Shown: in pieces, positions 61,645-64,000 of the stretch
Position numbering within the stretch: the stretch's first letter is position 1
How the letters are laid out: each line of letters opens with the position of its first letter
Source of the DNA: Candidatus Baltobacteraceae bacterium
Lineage (GTDB): Bacteria > Vulcanimicrobiota > Vulcanimicrobiia > Vulcanimicrobiales > Vulcanimicrobiaceae
Reading direction: 5' to 3'
DNA length: 64,000 nucleotides
NCBI GenBank assembly: GCA_036488875.1
Contig: DASXGW010000004.1
Span: forward strand, 248,001 to 312,000
Made by a program: the position numbers and the translations under genes
The notes under the pieces: generated by a model
The model's input: the letters and a program-made list of their open reading frames with translations, nothing else
What the model was told of the DNA's origin: nothing
Databases searched by the model: none

Positions 61645-62647
61645 AGAGCTGGCGCTGCGGCCGCCGATCGAGCCGATGGAGACGCGCCAAGTCGCGCGCC
61701 TTCCCGAAGGCGAGAGTTGGCAGTACGAACCGAAGTGGGACGGCTTCCGGTGCGTCGCGTTTCGAGACGGCGGCGACGTCGAGCTCGAGTCGAAGTCGGG
61801 GCAATCGCTGACGCGCTACTTTCCCGAACTCACCGCCGCATTGCTCGCACTCAAAGCGCAGCGATTCGTGCTCGACGGCGAGATCTTCGTGCAAAGCGAA
61901 GGCGGGTTCGACTTCGACCTGCTGCTGCAGCGCATTCATCCCGCCGAAAGCCGCGTGAAGATGCTCGCGCAGTCGACGCCGGTGACGTACACCGTCTTCG
62001 ATCTGCTCGTAGATGAGAAAAACGCCTCGATTTACGAGCGGCCGCTCGAAGAGCGGCGCGAGCGATTGGAGGCGTTCGCAGCGCGCTACCTTAAAGGCAA
62101 TCGCGCGATCGTGCCGTCACCGGCGACCGTCGACGCCGAAGTTGCCGCCGAGTGGCTGGCGGGCGATCTCGCGCGCCTCGACGGCGTTATTGCAAAGCGC
62201 ATCGATCTGGCCTACGCCTTTGGAAGCCGCGACGGCGCGGTCAAGATCAAGCGCGCGTATACCGCCGACTGCGTGATCGGCGGGTTTCGCGGCGGCAAGA
62301 CCGGCGCGATCGCGTCGCTGCTGCTCGGCTTGTACGACGGAAAGGAGCTCGATCACGTCGGTTTCATCGGCAGCATGGATGCCGCCGAGCGTAAACGCGC
62401 CGGCGAACTGCTGCGCCCGCTCGTCACGGAGCACAGCTTCACGCGCGCGATTCCGGGCGGTCCTAGCCGCTGGCGCAAAGGCGGTGAGGCCAGCGAATGG
62501 TTTGCCGTCGAACCGAAGATCGTCGTCGAAGTGTCGTTCGATCACGTGACCGGCCGCCGTTTTCGTCACGCCGCGCGATTCTTGCGCTGGCGCCCCGACA
62601 AGTCACCTCGTCAATGCACGATCGATCAGTTGCTCGATCCCGGCTAA
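61631..62647 (+). CDS. ATP-dependent DNA ligase, LigD/LigC type
   Basis: 338 residues. Nucleotidyltransferase motif I is EPKWDGFRC with the adenylated Lys; motif III is LDGEIFV, motif IV LDGVIAKRID and motif V GAVKIKRAYT. A C-terminal OB-fold holds VEVSFDHVTGRRFRHAARFLRWRPDK. It seals DNA nicks or ends, as in bacterial non-homologous end joining, with the polymerase encoded just upstream as a separate chain. No Ku gene is in the window. The 3' end overlaps the convergent aminotransferase by 45 bp. Confidence 0.94.
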   Translation: MSRFKELALRPPIEPMETRQVARLPEGESWQYEPKWDGFRCVAFRDGGDVELESKSGQSLTRYFPELTAALLALKAQRFVLDGEIFVQSEGGFDFDLLLQRIHPAESRVKMLAQSTPVTYTVFDLLVDEKNASIYERPLEERRERLEAFAARYLKGNRAIVPSPATVDAEVAAEWLAGDLARLDGVIAKRIDLAYAFGSRDGAVKIKRAYTADCVIGGFRGGKTGAIASLLLGLYDGKELDHVGFIGSMDAAERKRAGELLRPLVTEHSFTRAIPGGPSRWRKGGEASEWFAVEPKIVVEVSFDHVTGRRFRHAARFLRWRPDKSPRQCTIDQLLDPG

Positions 62648-63724
62648 TCGCTCGAGCGCATCAGCGAATCGGTCGCCGGCGGCGGCGAACCCGATGCGGA
62701 AGTGATCGGGCGCACCGAAGCAATCTCCCGGTGCGAGGAGCACGCCGCGATCGGCTGCCGTTCGGCAGAAACCTCGCGCGTCGTCGCCGGAGAGCAGCCA
62801 GGGAAATGCCGTCATCCCTCCGAGCGGCCGGATCCAGCCGAACGTATCGCGCCGCTGCGTCATGAACGCGTCGAGCGTCTCGAGATTGCGGCTTGCGACC
62901 TCTTGCGACTTGCGCCAAATGGTTTGACGCGCGCGTACCGCGATCTCCGCGAGAATCTCGCCCGCGGCGTTGTTCGACACCGAAAAATACCGGCGCGCGT
63001 TCAAGTACGCTTCACGCCGCTGCGGATCGCGTTCGACGATCCAGCCCGCTCGCGTTCCCGCAAGTGGAAACGCTTTCGAAAAATCGCTGATGACGGTGGC
63101 GTTCGGCAATCTCGCGGCGGATTGCGTTGCGCCTGCGTGATAGATGGGATGGTAAACCTCGTCGCTGACGAGCGTGATGCCGCGTACCGCGGCAAAATCG
63201 TTCAATGTCTGCATCTCGGCGTCGCCGACCGTCGCGCCGGTGGGATTGTGGGGATTGTTGACGAGAATCAGCTTGGTGCCGGCGTCGCTGAGGGCCTCGA
63301 TCTCATCGAGGTCGATGCGAAAGCCGTTCTCTCGCCGGATGCGATAGAAGCGCGTCTCGATGCCGAGCGACTCCGGTAATGCCGCGAACGTCGGGAAACC
63401 GGGCTGCGGCAAAACGACGTTCGCTCCAGGCGATGCGGCGAGCCAGAACAGGATGAGCAGCGCTTCAGACGCTCCCGTGACGACCTGCACGCACTCGCTG
63501 TCGACGCCGTGCATCTCGGCAATCGCCGCGCGCAGACCGTCGGATCCGGTACCGCGCCCGTACGTCAGCGGATGGTTGAGATAGCGTTCGCGCTCGGCAT
63601 TGCCGGCCAATTCGAGGATCTCGTTCGCGGTCCACGCCGGTCCGGTGCTGGCCGCGAGATTGAACGGGACGTCGTGCGCGTACGTGTCCAACCAGATGTC
63701 GAGTGCGAAAGGCTTGAGCTGCAT
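62603..63724 (-). CDS. Class I/II PLP aminotransferase
   Basis: 373 residues. Fold type I aminotransferase: YGRGTGSDGLRAAIAE near the N-terminus, NNPHNPTGATV (Asn/Pro loop), SDEVYHPIYH (Asp-x-x-Tyr), the PLP Lys in SDFSKAFPLAGTRAGW, and the Arg in HFRIGFAAAGDRF. Cytoplasmic amino acid or related transaminase; substrate unclear. The RidA gene lies immediately upstream and in the same direction, matching the common pairing of RidA with PLP enzymes. Confidence 0.93.
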   Translation of the reverse strand: MQLKPFALDIWLDTYAHDVPFNLAASTGPAWTANEILELAGNAERERYLNHPLTYGRGTGSDGLRAAIAEMHGVDSECVQVVTGASEALLILFWLAASPGANVVLPQPGFPTFAALPESLGIETRFYRIRRENGFRIDLDEIEALSDAGTKLILVNNPHNPTGATVGDAEMQTLNDFAAVRGITLVSDEVYHPIYHAGATQSAARLPNATVISDFSKAFPLAGTRAGWIVERDPQRREAYLNARRYFSVSNNAAGEILAEIAVRARQTIWRKSQEVASRNLETLDAFMTQRRDTFGWIRPLGGMTAFPWLLSGDDARGFCRTAADRGVLLAPGDCFGAPDHFRIGFAAAGDRFADALERLAGIEQLIDRALTR

Positions 63725-63745
63725 AGACGTTCTCCGGTGAAGAGT

Positions 63746-64000
63746 TCAGCGTGCTGCGATGACGGCGATTTCAACCAGGTACTGCGGGCCCGCGAGCTTC
63801 GCTTCGACGGTGGCGCGCGCCGGCGGGTTGCCGGGCGAGATCCAGGCATCCCAAACGGCGTTCATCTCATCGAAGGTTGCGACGTCGGCCAGCCAGATCG
63901 TCGCGGATAACAGCTTCGATTTATCGCTCCCCGCCTGTACCAGAACCGATTCGAGCTTCGCGAGGATGGCTCGCGTCTGGCCGGCGACGTCGGGCGCGGT
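63746..64000 (-). CDS. RidA/YjgF-family enamine/imine deaminase (5' end beyond window)
   Basis: The reverse strand gives the C-terminal 84 residues of a RidA protein, running off the window edge with no stop. Features are QTRAILAKLESVLVQAGSD, IWLADVATFDEMNAVWDAWI, and PPARATVEAKLAGPQYLVEI with the conserved substrate-binding Arg. RidA proteins clear reactive 2-aminoacrylate and similar enamines formed by PLP enzymes. It lies 21 bp upstream of the aminotransferase gene on the same strand and a threonine dehydratase is elsewhere in the window. Confidence 0.9.
   Translation of the reverse strand, partial: TAPDVAGQTRAILAKLESVLVQAGSDKSKLLSATIWLADVATFDEMNAVWDAWISPGNPPARATVEAKLAGPQYLVEIAVIAAR

Overview
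This is 64 kb of a high-GC (roughly 60-65% by eye) bacterial chromosome. Genes are densely packed and often translationally coupled by 4-bp ATGA/GTGA overlaps, and GTG starts are common with some TTG. I see no rRNA, intact tRNA, CRISPR array, insertion sequence, prophage or plasmid gene. The content suggests a free-living aerobic heterotroph with an aa3-type cytochrome c oxidase, heme A synthesis, secreted or lipidated hydrolases, and scavenging of amino sugars and peptides. No phylogenetic marker is present. The style recalls Candidatus Eremiobacterota (WPS-2) or another deep soil lineage, but that is a low-confidence guess.

Layout. 1-6.9 kb: a truncated drug-type MFS exporter (-), a very large GAF-GGDEF-STAND ATPase-TPR signalling protein, and a two-subunit FAD (GMC) dehydrogenase with a probable 3Fe-4S motif. 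6.9-11.3 kb: an ECF sigma factor/RskA anti-sigma pair with a GNAT enzyme (-), divergent from a lipoprotein beta-propeller and a SIR2 deacylase. 11.27-11.6 kb: the only long non-coding gap, rich in hairpins. 11.6-14.8 kb: a DUF2079 membrane protein, a degenerate class III nucleotide cyclase and a FecR-domain protein. 14.86-23.86 kb: a coupled run of GH20 hexosaminidase, permease-PDZ fusion, M20 peptidase, methyltransferase, secreted protein and HyuA-type hydantoinase/oxoprolinase. 23.86-27.0 kb (-): secreted protein, STAS protein, APC permease and DUF4870 protein. 27.06-30.3 kb: coupled FAD oxidoreductase, miniature ImmA/IrrE-like metallopeptidase, BadF/NAGK-type kinase and NanE epimerase.

30.3-34.2 kb: cytochrome oxidase operon (CoxB-cytochrome c fusion, A2-type CoxA, CoxC, two tiny membrane proteins), followed by a PLC/acid-phosphatase family phosphoesterase. 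35.7-41.4 kb (-): a coiled-coil protein, a membrane protein, an AidB-like acyl-CoA dehydrogenase, and a coupled CtaA-CtaB-MFS group that supplies heme A to the oxidase. 41.5-47.7 kb: lipoproteins, GH130, release factor RF3, threonine dehydratase and a polytopic His-rich membrane protein. 47.7-52.9 kb (-): DUF1003, AhpD-like, CHRD, a 983-aa BNR/sortilin-like propeller and a YkgJ-type cysteine protein. 52.9-59.6 kb: ROK kinase, a second PLC-family phosphoesterase, an MGDG-synthase-like glycosyltransferase with a fatty acid hydroxylase (-), a lytic transglycosylase, a lipoprotein and a second APC permease. 59.7-64 kb: EgtD, a split LigD-type polymerase and ATP-dependent ligase, an aminotransferase and a truncated RidA protein.

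Main themes: amino-sugar/peptide salvage (GH20, M20, HyuA, NAGK-type kinase, NanE, ROK kinase), respiration with its cofactor supply, envelope glycolipid and cell-wall enzymes, and unusual regulatory architectures. Two genes (the GNAT at 7.7 kb and the polymerase at 60.7 kb) have conserved N-termini that are open but lack an in-frame start. In each, a one-base indel would restore a well-placed start.
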